A stretch of 64,000 bases of DNA, from assembly GCA_025449115.1 (NCBI GenBank), contig JAHLKC010000173.1, positions 1 to 64,000 of the forward strand. Reading direction: 5' to 3'. Origin of the DNA: Chytridium lagenaria. Its lineage: Eukaryota > Chytridiomycota > Chytridiomycetes > Chytridiales > Chytridiaceae. The notes beneath the pieces are model-generated. The model ran no database searches and had not been told where the DNA came from. It saw nothing but the letters and a program-made list of their open reading frames with translations. The position numbers and the translations under genes are program-made. Below, one piece after another: positions 62,895 to 64,000 of the stretch (positions are counted from its first letter, which is position 1; each line of letters starts with the position of its first letter).

Positions 62895-63648
62895 TGTTGA
62901 GCTCGGTTTTCGTGCATGTCACAGTCTTGTCCCTCTCAGTTTTTTTTTGCATGTCTTTATATCTACTTATGTATATCCATATTTGTAAACGAGTTTGGTT
63001 TTTACCCCGAAATGTGTTTTACCTCCATCCGTTAAATATTATTTTTATTTGTTGATTACTTATGTCAGCCGTTTCGTATGTCAGTCGTTTGCTAAAGAGG
63101 TTACTATGCGTTAGCACATTCTTGAGGAAGCTATTTACTCAGTAGCAATTGCGACTCCGCTGGATTAAAAATGAGAAGTGATGACGCGATAATACGATTA
63201 TGCATGTTGAATATCGATTCTCTGAATCCCAACTAATTAAAATCCTAATTTTATATAACTCGTCGCGCACTGGAGGCACTTCCAATCACAATCCTACTCA
63301 CATGCACGTCGTTAGTTTTTAAATTCAAGGTAAATGTAATCAGCAGCACGTTAGAATGAGAACAATGGGAACCACTTTCTTTTAATGCGTGAAGTTTAGC
63401 TTTTTTTTTTGGTTTTTTTGTGGGCAGTTACTTTTTCCCTACTTTTCTGTGGCTGTTGACATTTAAAGCTGTTGTTATTTGAGCCTTCACTCAGTGAGCA
63501 GCAGGAGCAGCTTTAAGAAACCGCGTCAAGCCCTTCTTACCCACAAAGAGGTTGGTTTGCAACGGCTTCCTTTCCTTCCAGTGATCCTGATGTTGACCGT
63601 GTGCATTCTTCTTCGCTAAAACACCACATCGTTAAGCTCCGGAAAAAC
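62895..63648. other. intergenic region
   Basis: T-rich 3' sequence of P4 and the leader of the next gene. A short repeat (tatgtcagccgtttcg / tatgtcagtcgtttgc) occurs at 63061-63092. No gene seen. Confidence 0.35.
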
Positions 63649-64000
63649 ATGGTACGCAACTCAAAGAAAACGAATCCTACCAGCACGTCAGGGTCTCAAC
63701 CTTGTGCCCGTCCTCCCAAGGTTGACAAAAAGTCACTTGAAATCGACAACTTCGATGTTATCGATTCCACCTCACCATCTCGAAGGTCCCTACCACCTCT
63801 CCCGACCGGTGTATCGGTGACCTCTCATGCAGAGCTTCGGAAGCTTCGGAGAAAGCAGGGAAAAGTGACAGTGGGTGGTATTCCCAGCTCCATCAACTTT
63901 GGTTTTTTGAAAAAGGGTCTTAAAGAGGAAAAGAAGGAGGATGCGAAGAAAGGAAAGAGCCCATCGACTGCGAAAGCGCTTAGTAAACCCTCAAGTCGCG
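63649..64000 (+). CDS. basic Lys/Ser-rich protein, cut by the right window edge
   Basis: The frame is open from ATG 63649 to the last base, 117 codons. It starts MVRNSKKTNPTSTSGSQP, continues with DKKSLEIDNFDVIDSTSPSR and a Pro-rich patch, and ends in a strongly basic stretch (GLKEEKKEDAKKGKSP). No membrane segment or signal peptide. The composition suggests a disordered nuclear or cytoskeletal protein. I do not recognise it. Confidence 0.5.
   Translation, partial: MVRNSKKTNPTSTSGSQPCARPPKVDKKSLEIDNFDVIDSTSPSRRSLPPLPTGVSVTSHAELRKLRRKQGKVTVGGIPSSINFGFLKKGLKEEKKEDAKKGKSPSTAKALSKPSSR

Noticed and set aside
1..64000. Transposons, CRISPR arrays, rRNA, prokaryotic operons
   Set aside because: No terminal inverted repeats with transposase, no regularly spaced repeats, no rRNA signature, and the genes are spliced.

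Overview
The window reads as nuclear DNA of a fungus. Protein-coding genes sit on both strands and are split by short GT-AG introns, mostly 37-100 nt. They include an Oca-type atypical phosphatase, a single-pass membrane protein with a C-terminal SH3 domain, pyruvate kinase, NAD kinase, arylamine N-acetyltransferases, an NDUFA4/MLRQ-type respiratory-chain subunit and secreted, probably GPI-anchored haem peroxidases. An early-diverging, possibly chytrid-like lineage is my inference and is not proven by the sequence. I see no rRNA, convincing tRNA, transposon or CRISPR array.

Layout. 1-9 kb: the end of a coiled-coil/fibronectin-III gene, an OCA4-like pseudophosphatase, the SH3 membrane protein and pyruvate kinase with two possible first exons. 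9-17 kb: two tandem secreted proteins that look like the N-terminal part of large lipid transfer proteins (vitellogenin/MTP type), very unusual for a fungus. 19-31 kb: small membrane or secreted proteins, a disrupted arrestin-like gene, three NAT paralogues (one broken), and an inverted pair of 40-codon micro-genes. 32-37.5 kb: three small single-TM genes (one clearly NDUFA4-like) and NAD kinase. 38-45 kb: a secreted protein with a duplicated domain and two tandem haem peroxidases. 46-63 kb: eight membrane protein genes from two families that I do not recognise. Four are small single-pass proteins with a conserved 12-nt microexon (called P1-P4 here). Four are proteins with about ten membrane segments (T1-T4). 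They are arranged as a mirror image, P-P-P-T-T-T on the minus strand and T-P on the plus strand. The right edge cuts a basic, lysine-rich gene.

Many of the less conserved genes are broken by single-base shifts while central metabolic genes are mostly clean. Either the consensus carries residual indel errors or several paralogues are decaying. Each case is marked. The best candidates for something undescribed are the lipid-transfer-like tandem pair and the mirrored P/T membrane-protein cluster.
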